This document shows positions 44,226 to 52,989 of a stretch of DNA of 64,000 bases, piece by piece. Location of the stretch: assembly GCF_051713825.1 (NCBI RefSeq), contig NZ_JBIOQR010000001.1, forward strand, positions 1,426,001 through 1,490,000, given 5' to 3'. The first letter of the stretch is position 1; each line of letters opens with the position of its first letter. The DNA is from Enterococcus_K sp051713825 (lineage in GTDB: Bacteria > Bacillota > Bacilli > Lactobacillales > Enterococcaceae). Both the position numbers and the translations under genes were made by a program. Below the pieces are notes generated by a model. That model was not told the DNA's origin and ran no database searches. It worked only from the letters and a program-made list of their open reading frames with translations.

Positions 44226-44615
44226 ATGATGAAATGGTTTAAAAAGAAAAAAGGAACAGAAATCCTGCCTCGAAAAAAGCCTCTTCAAAAGACTCGGTTT
44301 CAAAAAGCTTTTGGTTTTTCAATTGGTTTTTGGGCACTGTATTCGAAGATGGATAAAAAGCAAGGGGCGGGAATTTCTAAAGAAATGGTCAAAAAGATCT
44401 ATGAACGCGTGTTGGTGTTGGAAAAGAAAGAGATTTTTTTTGACCCGGATACAGAAATTTATGACACGACTTTGAAGATTCATATGAAAGACGGGACTTT
44501 GATTATTTATGGTTTTTGGAACATGAATGAGGAAGAGACCATCGATGAGATTGTCGGGGCACGTTTTTATAAGCAGGCCAAGGATGAGAAACCAAAAGAG
44601 AGTCTAAAAAAATAA
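44226..44615 (+). CDS. Small protein of unknown function
   Basis: 129 residues, very basic at the N-terminus (MMKWFKKKKGTEILPRKKPL), with a weakly hydrophobic stretch (FGFSIGFWALYS) that may lie at the membrane. A folded domain of alternating strands and helices ends IVGARFYKQAK. AAAGGA stands 7 bases before ATG 44226; ATG 44229 is equally possible. It lies after the candidate structured RNA and before a TetR-type regulator. I recognise no family. Confidence 0.65.
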   Translation: MMKWFKKKKGTEILPRKKPLQKTRFQKAFGFSIGFWALYSKMDKKQGAGISKEMVKKIYERVLVLEKKEIFFDPDTEIYDTTLKIHMKDGTLIIYGFWNMNEEETIDEIVGARFYKQAKDEKPKESLKK

Positions 44616-44655
44616 AAAAAGAATAATTAAAATAACGTAACAAAGGAGGGATACT

Positions 44656-45189
44656 ATGCGACACCAAAAATATGATGCAGCCTTTATTTTAAAGGGCGCG
44701 TATCAATTGGCCCTAAAAAAGGGCATTGATAATATCACATCAAGAGGTTTAGCCAAAGAACTGGATATCTCGACACAGCCAATCTATCTCTCTTTTCAAA
44801 ATATTGAAGAGGTCAAAGAGATTTTAACAGAACAGATATTGACCAAAATTCAAAAACAGTATTTCAAGGGTGAACAAAGTCTGTCTGAGTTTTTAGCGAA
44901 TTATTGTCGGTTTATTCAAGAAGACGCCTTATATTATGTCTTGTTTGCGGACAATCGCATGAAGATTCGCTCAAAGGCCTTTTTGTTTAACTTTTTTGAA
45001 GCCTGTTTTAAAGAGGAGGCACGCCTAACTACTTGTGAGAAACAGATTCTATTTTCTCGTATGCAGGGCATGATTTCCGTTCTTACTGAAACTGGCGAAC
45101 TGAGCCAAAAAATGTATTTATTGGAAGAGATGATTCAATCGGATAGCCAATTGATTTTGGCTAATCAAAAGGAATTAGCAACCTCGTGA
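44656..45189 (+). CDS. TetR family transcriptional regulator
   Basis: 177 residues. The N-terminal 50 residues are a TetR helix-turn-helix (GIDNITSRGLAKELDISTQPIYLSF). The rest is a helical ligand domain with Tyr/Phe/Cys-rich segments. AAAGGAGGG precedes the ATG. It follows the unknown small gene by 40 bases and is followed by a strong terminator. It may regulate the preceding genes or the pilus operon; there is no direct evidence. Ligand unknown. Confidence 0.88.
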   Translation: MRHQKYDAAFILKGAYQLALKKGIDNITSRGLAKELDISTQPIYLSFQNIEEVKEILTEQILTKIQKQYFKGEQSLSEFLANYCRFIQEDALYYVLFADNRMKIRSKAFLFNFFEACFKEEARLTTCEKQILFSRMQGMISVLTETGELSQKMYLLEEMIQSDSQLILANQKELATS

Positions 45190-45265
45190 ATGTTTGGATG
45201 AAAGAACCGATTCAGTATCAAATAGCGCTCGTGACACACCTCAAAAAAGTAACAAGAATCAAAAT

Positions 45266-45311
45266 AAAAGTAGGAGATTTTGTCTGTTGACATAGTCTCC
45301 TGCTTTTTTAG
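45266..45311 (+). terminator. Rho-independent terminator after the TetR gene
   Basis: AAGTAGGAGA pairs with TCTCCTGCTT around a loop of about 18 nt, followed by six Ts. Confidence 0.8.
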
Positions 45312-45935
45312 GCTGAACAAAAAATAAACACCTCTTATCCCAACTAACCTACGTGAGGATTTTATACATTGCCTATTTCTTTTCCTAGATATAGAAGATT
45401 AGCCAGATACACTGTTTTAGAGTGACACAGTTCAAAGTAACGTTCAGCATCTAGAGTGAGGACTAGCTATCTGAAAGAACCCCACGACTTTAACTACAGA
45501 GAGTTACTGAAGAAGATTGCATCTGCCCAGACATTTATTCGACACATTCAGATAATTTCTCCAATATTATGTTCTATTCTCAAAATATTTCTGTTCAAAT
45601 AGTCTGCTCGCTCAAAAGAATAGTTGTTGCAGAAGAGAGCATATGCAATTACAGGAGGATTGTGAATTTAGTCATATCCTATCCCTCAATATTTTTTACA
45701 GGGAAAAATTATTGAGATAAATTCCCAGTCTTGCTTGTTTATACTGAAAATAAGATAAAAAAGATTTGAAAAACGAGGGTTAAAAAAAGGCCACGTTTAC
45801 TTTACGATTGTTGTAACTATGAATGGGAAACAACGATCATATATTGACTGGTTGTCCCGTTTTTTTAGAAACTATCAAAAAAATAGGATAACGTTAGTAA
45901 TAATACCATATATTATTTTTATAGGAGGTGAAAAA
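45312..45935. other. Gene-poor stretch before the WxL remnants
   Basis: About 620 bases with no convincing gene. A weak hairpin with a T-run (GGGAAACAA near 45826, TTGTCCCGTTTTTTT to about 45868) could be a terminator or an attenuator in the leader of the gene at 45936. The frame is open upstream of 45936 (from 45819), but the AGGAGG site at 45923-45928 fixes the start at 45936. Confidence 0.45.
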
Positions 45936-46535
45936 ATGAATAGAAAAACGATAGAGAAAATATTATCAACAGTTGTGATGAGTGTGCTTTTGTTAAATCC
46001 AATAACTGTATTTTCTCACACAATTGAATCAACGACTAGACCAGTTGAAGATTCAGAATCAGCAAGTCTGATTCCGGAAGTAAACTCTGCTACGCTATCC
46101 AAACGGCTTAGTGATTTCACTTCAGAATCAGGGAATTTTGGCAGCATGGAGACTTCACAAAACTCAGAAGATACTTCTGATGGGGAAGAAGTATCTAAAG
46201 ACTCTACTGAAGAACAGGTAGTAAATTCGACGGAGGAGGAGTCAATAAATTCTGAAGAAAGTATTTCATCTTCCACTGAGGAAAATGAAGAATCTGTCAA
46301 TACGAATGAGACAGAAACAAGCACTGAGGAAAGTACTGAAGAAAGTAGTCAATCAGAAAAAGAGGCTCACGCCGAGAAGATACCGACTGCAACCAGTATT
46401 TCAGTAGCAACTGGAGCAGAGTTACAGGATGCGTATAACAATCCAGTAGTTACATCTGTTACTTTCACAAGGAACATAACTGTAACTGGCTCCAATGTGA
46501 TGAAGGACCGTTCTACTTCTTTCACTATTGAATGA
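45936..46535 (+). pseudogene. Truncated N-terminus of a large secreted surface protein (WxL-locus type)
   Basis: The start is set by AGGAGG seven bases before ATG 45936. A signal peptide (about 1-27) is followed by a long Ser/Glu/Thr-rich linker. Then comes the beginning of an adhesin domain, ISVATGAELQDAYNNPVVTS and VTFTRNITVTGS, which usually opens large pectate-lyase-like surface proteins of WxL clusters. The frame stops abruptly at 46535, only 40 residues into that domain. The very next sequence is the signal-peptide core of a WxL protein, whose ATG overlaps this stop. I infer a deletion that joined the front of one gene to the front of another. Confidence 0.7.
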
Positions 46536-47287
46536 TTACAGCTAGTTTACTTGCAACAATTACTTGTTCAGCGATTGGCTTAGGCGCAACAACTGCTTTT
46601 GCAGAAGAAAAATCAATTATTTCCGATGGGGTTGTTCAATTTATCCCAGGAACAGATGGAACAAAACCGATTGATCCAGATGTTGATCCTGAAAACCCAG
46701 ACACAGATGGATCAGTGACGCCAGTCGATCCAACAAACCCTGGTGGTGAGCCAAATCCAGGAACTACAGGACCTTTTAGTATCGACTTTGCTTCATCATT
46801 TAATTTTGGTTTAAACAAAATTACTAACCAAACGATGGACTATTATGCGCGTGCCCAAACCTTTACTGGCGGAACTTCAGAAAGAGCTAACTATGTTCAA
46901 GTTTCTGACAACCGTGGAACCAAAGAAGGCTGGACGCTTACTGTGACACAAAAAGAGCAATTAAAAGCAACAACAGCAACAACAGCAACAACAAATGATA
47001 CTTTGACGGGAGCAGAGATTACTTTAAATGACTCAGCAGTTAATAGCGTATCAACAAGTACTGCACCTGTTGCAGAAGCTACGATGACATTAGTGCCAGG
47101 CGAACCATCAACAGTGATGTCTGCAAAAGTCGGCGAAGGTGCGGGAACACATCTTACAAAATGGGGAACAGATGAAGAAACTGGAGCCAAAAGTGTTGCT
47201 TTAGAAATCCCTGGCGGTTCTACGAAAGAAAAAGCTGTCTATTCTACAAAACTTATATGGACATTATCAGATACACCAGGAGCATAA
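46532..47287 (+). CDS. WxL domain surface protein with clipped start
   Basis: 251 residues. The signal peptide reads ITASLLATITCSAIGLGATT with FAEE as the cut region, but the usual short basic N-terminus (Lys/Arg before the hydrophobic core) is missing. An Asp/Pro-rich linker follows, then the WxL domain with both motifs, EGWTLTVTQ and LIWTLSD near the C-terminus. WxL proteins bind peptidoglycan non-covalently. There is no ribosome site of its own; the ATG overlaps the upstream stop (TGAATGATT region), so expression would need translational coupling. Lack of positive charge should weaken export. Possibly functional, possibly decaying. Confidence 0.7.
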   Translation: MITASLLATITCSAIGLGATTAFAEEKSIISDGVVQFIPGTDGTKPIDPDVDPENPDTDGSVTPVDPTNPGGEPNPGTTGPFSIDFASSFNFGLNKITNQTMDYYARAQTFTGGTSERANYVQVSDNRGTKEGWTLTVTQKEQLKATTATTATTNDTLTGAEITLNDSAVNSVSTSTAPVAEATMTLVPGEPSTVMSAKVGEGAGTHLTKWGTDEETGAKSVALEIPGGSTKEKAVYSTKLIWTLSDTPGA

Positions 47288-47302
47288 TTAATTTTAAAAG
47301 TA

Positions 47303-47416
47303 GAGGTTGGGACAGGAGTGTTTAACTCCGAGAAATAAGAAGGAATTCACGGAAATTGTTCTTCAAATTTTTGTGAATTTCAGCTTATTTCCGAAGGAGT
47401 TGCTTCTGTACCCACC
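47303..47416. repeat. Dispersed inverted-repeat element, copy B
   Basis: GGTTGGGACAG at the left is opposed by CTGTACCCACC at the right. Inner parts GTTTAACTCC and AAATAAGAAGGAATTCACGG are shared (opposite strand) with copy A at 23085-23307. No gene inside. Confidence 0.7.
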
Positions 47417-47445
47417 GTTTATTCGGATAAAGAGAGACTTGATAA

Positions 47446-48050
47446 ATGAAAAAAAATTGCCGTACTGTTTACTCTACTCATGTTAGGAAGTGTCGAATCA
47501 GCATTTGCAGCAGAATTTAACTTTTCAGTTGAAACGATTCCTTCTGAGTATCAGGTGGACAAGAAAAAAACTTATTTAGACTTACGATTAGAACCAAATC
47601 AGGTCAGGGAAGAAAGGTATATTTTAGCCAATGGAACAAAAAATGATGTAGAATTAGAAGTGACCATTAACCATGCAGTAACGAATCTGAATGGGGTTGC
47701 CAATTATAAGGCAGGCGAAACAAAAAACATGGATGGTCTGAAGTATTTTATCGAGGGTCTAGTGACCTATGAGACAGATGTAACGATCCCTGCAAACAGT
47801 ACAATCACCTATCCGGTAACGATTAAAATGCCAAAAGAAGATTTTGATGGTGTCTTAGCTGGAGGAGTGACCTTTAAAGAGAAAACAAAGACAAGAAAAA
47901 AATCTGATGAGACTAGTGGAATGGCTATCGAAAACGAATTTTCATTTGTAAAAGGCTTGACTCTTCATGAAGAGAAACCGTTGAAAGAACCAATAATTTT
48001 TTCTATCAAATCTTTTTTGAGACCCTCAGAGATGACTCCGACCACCTGAA
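47446..48050 (+). pseudogene. DUF916 (WxL-interacting) protein, frameshifted and truncated
   Basis: ATG 47446 is followed by a run of eight As (47449-47456). With seven As the frame would read MKKIAVLFTLLMLGSVESAFA, a normal signal peptide, and continue into a DUF916 domain (YLDLRLEPNQVREERYI, NHAVTNLNGVANYK). With eight, the signal peptide is out of frame. The domain then runs to 48049 and stops, where a full protein would continue for about 150 residues with DUF3324 and a membrane anchor. DUF916 proteins normally sit beside WxL genes, as here. The A-run shift could be a true mutation, phase variation or a sequencing slip; the truncation is separate. Confidence 0.75.
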
Positions 48051-48188
48051 TTTGAAGCAAAAATCATTTTCTCTAAATTTTCTGGAACAATAGTCAGTTT
48101 AGCCTACCTACTAGATGAAAAAGAATCGTTACGATATCAATTAATCTTAAAAGAATCCGTTCCTATCAACTTAGATAAATATGTATGA
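48039..48188 (+). pseudogene. Unidentified gene tail
   Basis: A short open frame (PPEFEAKIIFSKFSGTIVSL to LDKYV, then TGA at 48186) overlaps the end of the DUF916 fragment in another frame. It has no start and looks like the 3' end of a different gene brought in by rearrangement. Origin unknown. Confidence 0.4.
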
Positions 48189-48193
48189 ATCAA

Positions 48194-48234
48194 TAGCTGT
48201 CCTGAAAATGTACGCATTTTTCCAGGGCAGCTTT
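48194..48234 (+). terminator. Rho-independent terminator
   Basis: AGCTGTCCTG pairs with CAGGGCAGCT, with AAAATG/CATTTTT extending the stem inward; followed by TTTCTG. Confidence 0.7.
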
Positions 48235-48476
48235 CTGTTTAAATAATCTCCGCTGATTATTGAGGAAACGAACAATAATCCAACTTTTTTCCTCTGAACA
48301 AAAAAATAGAGAAAAAGAATGAGTTAGAGAGTTTTTTGGTAGCAAAATTCTAGTATAATTTACTTGTTAAAGTATTGATGCGTGTTCACTCAACGCGTTG
48401 AAGGATAAAGCTACTCATGCCTTTTTTGTATGTCTCTTGTTTTTTGGTTATTCATTTTAGCCATCTTCTCAAGTAA
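48235..48476. other. Possible promoter and small RNA region
   Basis: TATAAT at about 48354-48359 is followed by a GC-richer patch holding the 12-bp palindrome TCAACGCGTTGA (about 48393-48404) and CATGCCTTTTTTG at about 48418-48430. This could be a short transcript with a U-tract, but the terminal stem is weak and no good -35 box is seen. Confidence 0.3.
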
Positions 48477-48666
48477 ATTTTTTCTATTTATGATTTAGTA
48501 CCTAAATATGAATATATTGCTGGAGATACAAAATACCAAACGAAATTTTACTGAACGAGAGAAATTAAATTACGTGAAAGAGCCGTATCCTGCTTCGTAT
48601 AACTTCATTGAAAGCTTGAAGAATAATGAGAATGAGTGTACAAATTATGCCAACAAAGGAATCTAA
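48477..48666 (+). pseudogene. C-terminal remnant of the gene before the immunity-like gene
   Basis: Two overlapping frames give YDLVPKYEYIAGDTKYQTKF, then after a +1 shift near 48545 FTEREKLNYVKEPYPASYNF to NYANKGI and a stop at 48664. They read as one protein tail with a single frameshift. It ends 4 bp before the start of a TipC-like gene, the usual tight spacing of toxin and immunity genes, so it may be the end of a lost secreted toxin. That identity is inference. Confidence 0.5.
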
Positions 48667-48670
48667 TCAT

Positions 48671-49282
48671 ATGAGAAAGTCTGTAAAAATATTATTAACT
48701 CTGCTAATTAGTTCAATTATTATACTTATTTCAATGAGTATTTACAATAGAATAAAAATTCAAAATATTTTTGATGAAATTTATTATGATAGTAGAAATG
48801 CTTCTGGAGAGGGCTGGGACAGAAGATCTTCATTAGGGAGCATCAAAGGAATGTCTGCTAGTGCTACGAACTTATCCTCTGAAAGTGAGAGAATAATAGT
48901 TGAAACGTATAGGTCAGGAAACTTAAGTGCTCCAATGAAGAGCTTAAGTATTATGAATAACAGTACAAAAAAGGACTTAGAAATTAGTTATTCCTATACG
49001 CTTACACAGAACATATCTATTTTTTTTGAAAATATTTACAATGTAAAAACTAGAGAGTTAACAAAAGCCATATCTTTTGTAGAAGCAAATTCTGGTAAGA
49101 GGATAACAGACCAGAAAGAAGTTGAGGAGACAATAAAGACTTACAAGATCACAGATGAACAATTGGCAGCGTGGAATCATCAAGGTATGGATGAAGTGTT
49201 CCTTAAAGATTGGCTATCTGTTTATCCCAGCAGATATTCATCTGAAAAACCTGGAAATGTAAGTGTGAATACGCAATGGTAA
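48671..49282 (+). CDS. TipC-like immunity protein, membrane-anchored (tentative)
   Basis: 203 residues from ATG 48671 (AAAGGA about 13 bases upstream). One N-terminal hydrophobic helix (residues about 6-24) anchors an external domain of about 175 residues. The motif IYYDSRNASGEGWDRRSSLG followed by SIKGMSA matches my recollection of TipC-type immunity proteins, which protect against TelC, an LXG toxin that degrades lipid II outside the membrane. The toxin gene itself is absent; only a broken gene tail precedes it. An orphan immunity gene is a plausible protection against relatives' toxins. The name is tentative. Confidence 0.55.
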   Translation: MRKSVKILLTLLISSIIILISMSIYNRIKIQNIFDEIYYDSRNASGEGWDRRSSLGSIKGMSASATNLSSESERIIVETYRSGNLSAPMKSLSIMNNSTKKDLEISYSYTLTQNISIFFENIYNVKTRELTKAISFVEANSGKRITDQKEVEETIKTYKITDEQLAAWNHQGMDEVFLKDWLSVYPSRYSSEKPGNVSVNTQW

Positions 49283-49336
49283 TAGCTCCCTTTATTTTAT
49301 ATAAGGCGCATTTTCACATTTACTGAAAAAAATTTT

Positions 49337-49456
49337 TTTAGTAAACTTGGCTCATTTGTTCCAATTTATAAATATGAAATTGATTCATCTATAGTACGAA
49401 CGATAATATTTTTATGTGTTACTCTGATACTTTTACTGATATTGCTCGTAATGTAG
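49337..49456 (+). pseudogene. C-terminal fragment of a membrane protein
   Basis: An open frame FSKLGSFVPIYKYEIDSSIV followed by a hydrophobic helix (IIFLCVTLILLLILLVM) and TAG. No start codon or ribosome site; a leftover tail of a deleted gene. Confidence 0.4.
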
Positions 49457-49638
49457 TGATTATAAAAACGAAAAATAAGAATGTCGAGAGGTGGTAAAAA
49501 GACTGGTTGTCCAATTGGAGGCATTTTTCGACTTTACATTCTTTTTAGCGGCACAACGATTAGGTGAGATAAAATAGAAATTGAGGCCTTTATTTGCAAA
49601 TAAATTGTTAAAATACATGCGAAAACAAAGCATAAAAC

Positions 49639-49682
49639 AAACCTGCGACCGAAATCGTCAAAGATTTCAGTCGCAGGTTTTC
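49639..49682. terminator. Strong terminator hairpin
   Basis: AACCTGCGACCGAAATC pairs with GATTTCAGTCGCAGGTT (one mismatch) around GTCAAA, followed by TTTTCTGG. It lies between converging gene remains and can serve either direction. Confidence 0.8.
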
Positions 49683-49692
49683 TGGTTATCTA

Positions 49693-49865
49693 TTAAAACA
49701 GAATTTCTGTTCGTACATTTTCAGCGAGCGTTAAATACTCAGGGTTTGGTTTTACATCGGTAATGATACTTTCAAAAGAGGACCAATCAGAGAATTTGTA
49801 CGCGTGTTTCTTGTCAAATTTGGTATGATCAACCAATAAGATTGTCTGACTGGATAGACGCATCA
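49693..49865 (-). pseudogene. C-terminal fragment of a DeoR-family regulator
   Basis: The minus strand encodes QTILLVDHTKFDKKHAYKFS and SFESIITDVKPNPEYL, the typical end of the DeoR sensor domain (VLLADxSKFxK ... IITD). Upstream on the minus strand the frame runs straight into GAGGTTGGGACAGAAG (complement of 49866-49881), the end sequence of the dispersed repeat, and all of the helix-turn-helix and most of the sensor domain are gone. The gene was probably cut by a repeat-associated deletion. Confidence 0.7.
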
Positions 49866-49998
49866 CTTCTGTCCCAACCTCAACTTCTATTTTGTGTAAT
49901 TGTTTGAGGCTCAAATTAATTTACCCCTAAATTCTTATTGGCTAATGGAATAAATATGGTATGATAATCGTTACATTACATAAATAAAGGAGAGCGCA

Positions 49999-51084
49999 AT
50001 GCCAGAATTAATGAAAGATATGTACAACGCGACGTCACTTCAAAAGCTCGCTGAAGATATCCATTCGGTTTATCGTCCTTTTAAAATCAATGAATTTTTA
50101 TCAGCTACAATGGACGCGGAGTGGCAAGATATAGAGTTAAAAGGGAGAGTTCGAAAAGTTAGTACGACTATAGGAGCGTATTTGACATCAGATTATCGGG
50201 AGAACTTACAAATTTTAGACCAGGTAGTTGCTAATTTTTCAGGATTTTTTGGAACAGTATTTCCTGACTTTGTAGAAGTTTATGGTCAGGCAACAGAGGA
50301 TTGGGAGGTATCGATTGCCACCTTAAAAAACTACACACAATATTCTTCCTCTGAGTTTGCGATTCGTCCGTTCATCGCCAAACAACCAGAGAAGATGTTG
50401 AAGCTTATGTTGGAATGGACGCAAGATGAAAATGAGCATATCCGTCGATTGTCCAGTGAAGGCTGTCGTTCGCAATTACCTTGGGCGCAGTCAATTCCTG
50501 AATTAAAAAAGAATCCAGTGGGGATATTGCCCATATTGGAAGAGCTTAAGGCAGATACATCCAAATATGTTCAAAAAAGCGTTGCGAATAGTTTGAATGA
50601 TATCTCTAAAACACATCCAGAATTAGTCGTACCCTTAGTCAATGAGTGGTATGGAAAAAGGGATGAGACCAATTGGATTGTGAAACATGGTTGTAGAACC
50701 TTGTTAAAAAAAGGCAATCGGGAAATTCTAGCCTTATTCGGGTACCATGATGGCGCAGAAATTCAAATTATGGATTTCACTCCAAATACAACTAGCTTGG
50801 CTATTGGTGAAGAGCTAACTTTTTCATTTTCTGTTCAAGTAGAGCAGGCCACAAAAGTTAGACTAGAATACGGCGTGGATTATGTGAAGGCCAATGGAAA
50901 AAGAAATCGAAAAATTTTTCGGATTTCAGAAACGTCACTAAAGGAACAAGAAAAGAAACTGTATACAAAAAAACAGGCTTTTGCAGATTTAAGTACACGC
51001 AAGCATTATCCTGGTTTACATACCATAACGTTGATTGTCAACGGGGTAGAACGAGGGAAATTTGATTTTGAGTTGAGCGAATAA
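49999..51084 (+). CDS. AlkC-like DNA alkylation repair protein
   Basis: 361 residues. The first 250 form an all-helical HEAT-like array (EFAIRPFIAKQPEKMLKLML, HIRRLSSEGCRSQLPW, VQKSVANSLNDISKTHP), the fold of the AlkC/AlkD DNA glycosylases that remove 3-methyladenine and related lesions without base flipping. The last 100 residues form an Ig-like domain (LAIGEELTFSFSVQ), present in a subset of AlkC proteins. AGGAGAG lies just before ATG 49999. It is monocistronic and its surroundings give no more hints. Catalytic residues were not assigned. Confidence 0.85.
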   Translation: MPELMKDMYNATSLQKLAEDIHSVYRPFKINEFLSATMDAEWQDIELKGRVRKVSTTIGAYLTSDYRENLQILDQVVANFSGFFGTVFPDFVEVYGQATEDWEVSIATLKNYTQYSSSEFAIRPFIAKQPEKMLKLMLEWTQDENEHIRRLSSEGCRSQLPWAQSIPELKKNPVGILPILEELKADTSKYVQKSVANSLNDISKTHPELVVPLVNEWYGKRDETNWIVKHGCRTLLKKGNREILALFGYHDGAEIQIMDFTPNTTSLAIGEELTFSFSVQVEQATKVRLEYGVDYVKANGKRNRKIFRISETSLKEQEKKLYTKKQAFADLSTRKHYPGLHTITLIVNGVERGKFDFELSE

Positions 51085-51614
51085 AAAAAGAGTGGATAAA
51101 AGAGAATGAGTGAACATGTTTCCATCAATTTCTGCGAATAATAACTTATTTCTAAACCTTCAACTCTAGCATGCAACTTGCGTAGAAGTTGTTGATATCA
51201 GAGTTGTTTCTGATATCAGGAGCGTGGGCATAACTATTCAAGTTATAGCTCACTCTTTTTATATTGAGAGAACATGAAATCACTAGTACTGGCTTTTTTT
51301 GTTCTATGCACTAGGTTCAACTAAAATAACTAAATGATTTCGCTTAATTTCTTAGTTAGATAACAGCAGAACGGATTCCATTCGCACGAAACTTATATTA
51401 TACTTTACTAAGAATACTATCGTTTGAACGCCTATATAAAAAGAAGTCAGTTTGTATTCTAAGAGAATAAACTTAATTCATTTCCAATTTAATGGACGAT
51501 AATTTTTAAAGTTTTGAATAAAATATCAGAGTTTTTAAAGGAAACAATGGTCGTGGCTGAGGTAGAAGCTACTGGGGGTAGACACAGAGTCAAGGATAAG
51601 TAGGAGAGAAGAGA
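51085..51614. other. Intergenic region with repeat fragment and hairpins
   Basis: 530 bases without a gene. The complement of 51150-51175 matches the left part of repeat copy A (CATGCTAGAGTTGAAGG). TGATATCAGA (51193-51202) and TCTGATATCA (51209-51218) form a perfect 10-bp hairpin. The remainder is AT-rich and probably carries the promoter of the next gene. Confidence 0.5.
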
Positions 51615-52631
51615 TTGAAAAAGGAAACGGGTCACTTAACAAGAAACTCAAAAAATATTAAACAGACCAAACAATTATTAAGAAGAGAGATTGCTAGTAC
51701 GACGGATTCAGAAACTAAAATAGAACTCACAAAAATGTTAATAAAAATCGAAAGAGACGAAAAAAATCGATTTATGCGCTGGGCCTTGTTGATTGGTCTA
51801 CTGCTTATTGCGAGTATCGGCTTTTTGTATTTTTTGGGTGATAATCTAGAGAATGAACCTACTCAAAAGGCGATGGGGACCTCAAATACGAGCACAGGTC
51901 AGACGAAGAATAGTCAACCAGTTTCAGCTGCTGAGACTACGGAATCGCGCCCATTAGAAACGAGTTTATCAGAAGAGCAGTTGAAGGAATGGGTTCTTTC
52001 GGTTTTACAATTGATACCAGAACCTACGACTCACTATACTTTTGACGTGTACGTAGAAAAGAGTGATCAATTGGCGTATATTACTGTGAATGTTGACCAA
52101 TTAGGCAATCTTGGTCTCTTTAGAGTAAATGCGCAAGGGGAACTGGAGGCCAGTGGTAGAATAACTTTATCTTCAAATGATTCAGAGTGGGTGGTATTAT
52201 CAAAAAAATATTTGGATACAAGCATAGCAGCTGATTATTTTGGAGAACGTCAACATAATCTATCAAAGCTGACTGATCAAACGGAGATAGCTAAAAAGCT
52301 ACTTATTGGAAATACATATACAATTGTTCCAACGTTATATGATAATGTAGACGCTGCAAAAGCGATGGATGAAAGTCTTGCCCCACAAAATTTACTGCAT
52401 GATGGAATTCAAACAATTACTTTTGTAGATGATACAACTGTTTTCGTAGAACTGGCTGGAACTTATCGACCGAATCACAATAAGAGCTATACATTATCAG
52501 CGGATACTTTCTATTACAATAACTATTCTATTCCTTATTCAATAAATAATGGTCAAATTACGTTTGATTCTTGGACGACGAGTCTGAGTGGGCATACAGT
52601 CACCTGGTCAATGGCGATATCAAAGCATTAA
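51615..52631 (+). CDS. Membrane-anchored protein of unknown function
   Basis: 338 residues from TTG 51615, chosen because AGGAGAG (51602-51608) stands just upstream and no better start follows. A basic cytoplasmic N-terminus (about 1-55) and one membrane helix (about 56-76) lead to a Ser/Thr-rich external linker. A C-terminal domain of about 210 residues has many strands (HYTFDVYVEKSDQLAYITVN, HTVTWSMAIS). No family recognised. Single gene with its own terminator. Confidence 0.75.
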   Translation: MKKETGHLTRNSKNIKQTKQLLRREIASTTDSETKIELTKMLIKIERDEKNRFMRWALLIGLLLIASIGFLYFLGDNLENEPTQKAMGTSNTSTGQTKNSQPVSAAETTESRPLETSLSEEQLKEWVLSVLQLIPEPTTHYTFDVYVEKSDQLAYITVNVDQLGNLGLFRVNAQGELEASGRITLSSNDSEWVVLSKKYLDTSIAADYFGERQHNLSKLTDQTEIAKKLLIGNTYTIVPTLYDNVDAAKAMDESLAPQNLLHDGIQTITFVDDTTVFVELAGTYRPNHNKSYTLSADTFYYNNYSIPYSINNGQITFDSWTTSLSGHTVTWSMAISKH

Positions 52632-52655
52632 GCAATAGGCGCTAGTATTATATAA

Positions 52656-52683
52656 AAAGAGGACTTGAGGTTCTCTTTTTTGT
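52656..52683 (+). terminator. Rho-independent terminator
   Basis: AAAAAGAGGA pairs with TTCTCTTTTT around a short loop, followed by further Ts. Confidence 0.7.
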
Positions 52684-52989
52684 TTAGAATAGGTTATGTG
52701 TGAATAGGAGGCTATGATTATTTTTGCTGCAAATTAGATGGATTTGGAGAGTGACACCTTATAATTTCAGTGGGCAATTATCCCTGACTGAATGCGTGCT
52801 ATCAATGCTTTTCCGTAGTTTATTTTTTGGCTACTATGTTTCTCTGATAAGCACTTCACTTGGGTTAAATAATTTTTATAGTTCAAAGTATCGCTCATTA
52901 AAAATAATAAAATCAATAGAATATCAACAATTGTAAATGCGTCATATTTTGCATTTTTTTCAAGTCTTCTAATTCGTCATCGCTCATTC

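Noticed and set aside
52724..52936. Plus-strand open frame of 70 codons
   Set aside because: Starts after a terminator, has no clear ribosome site and no recognisable composition; probably chance.
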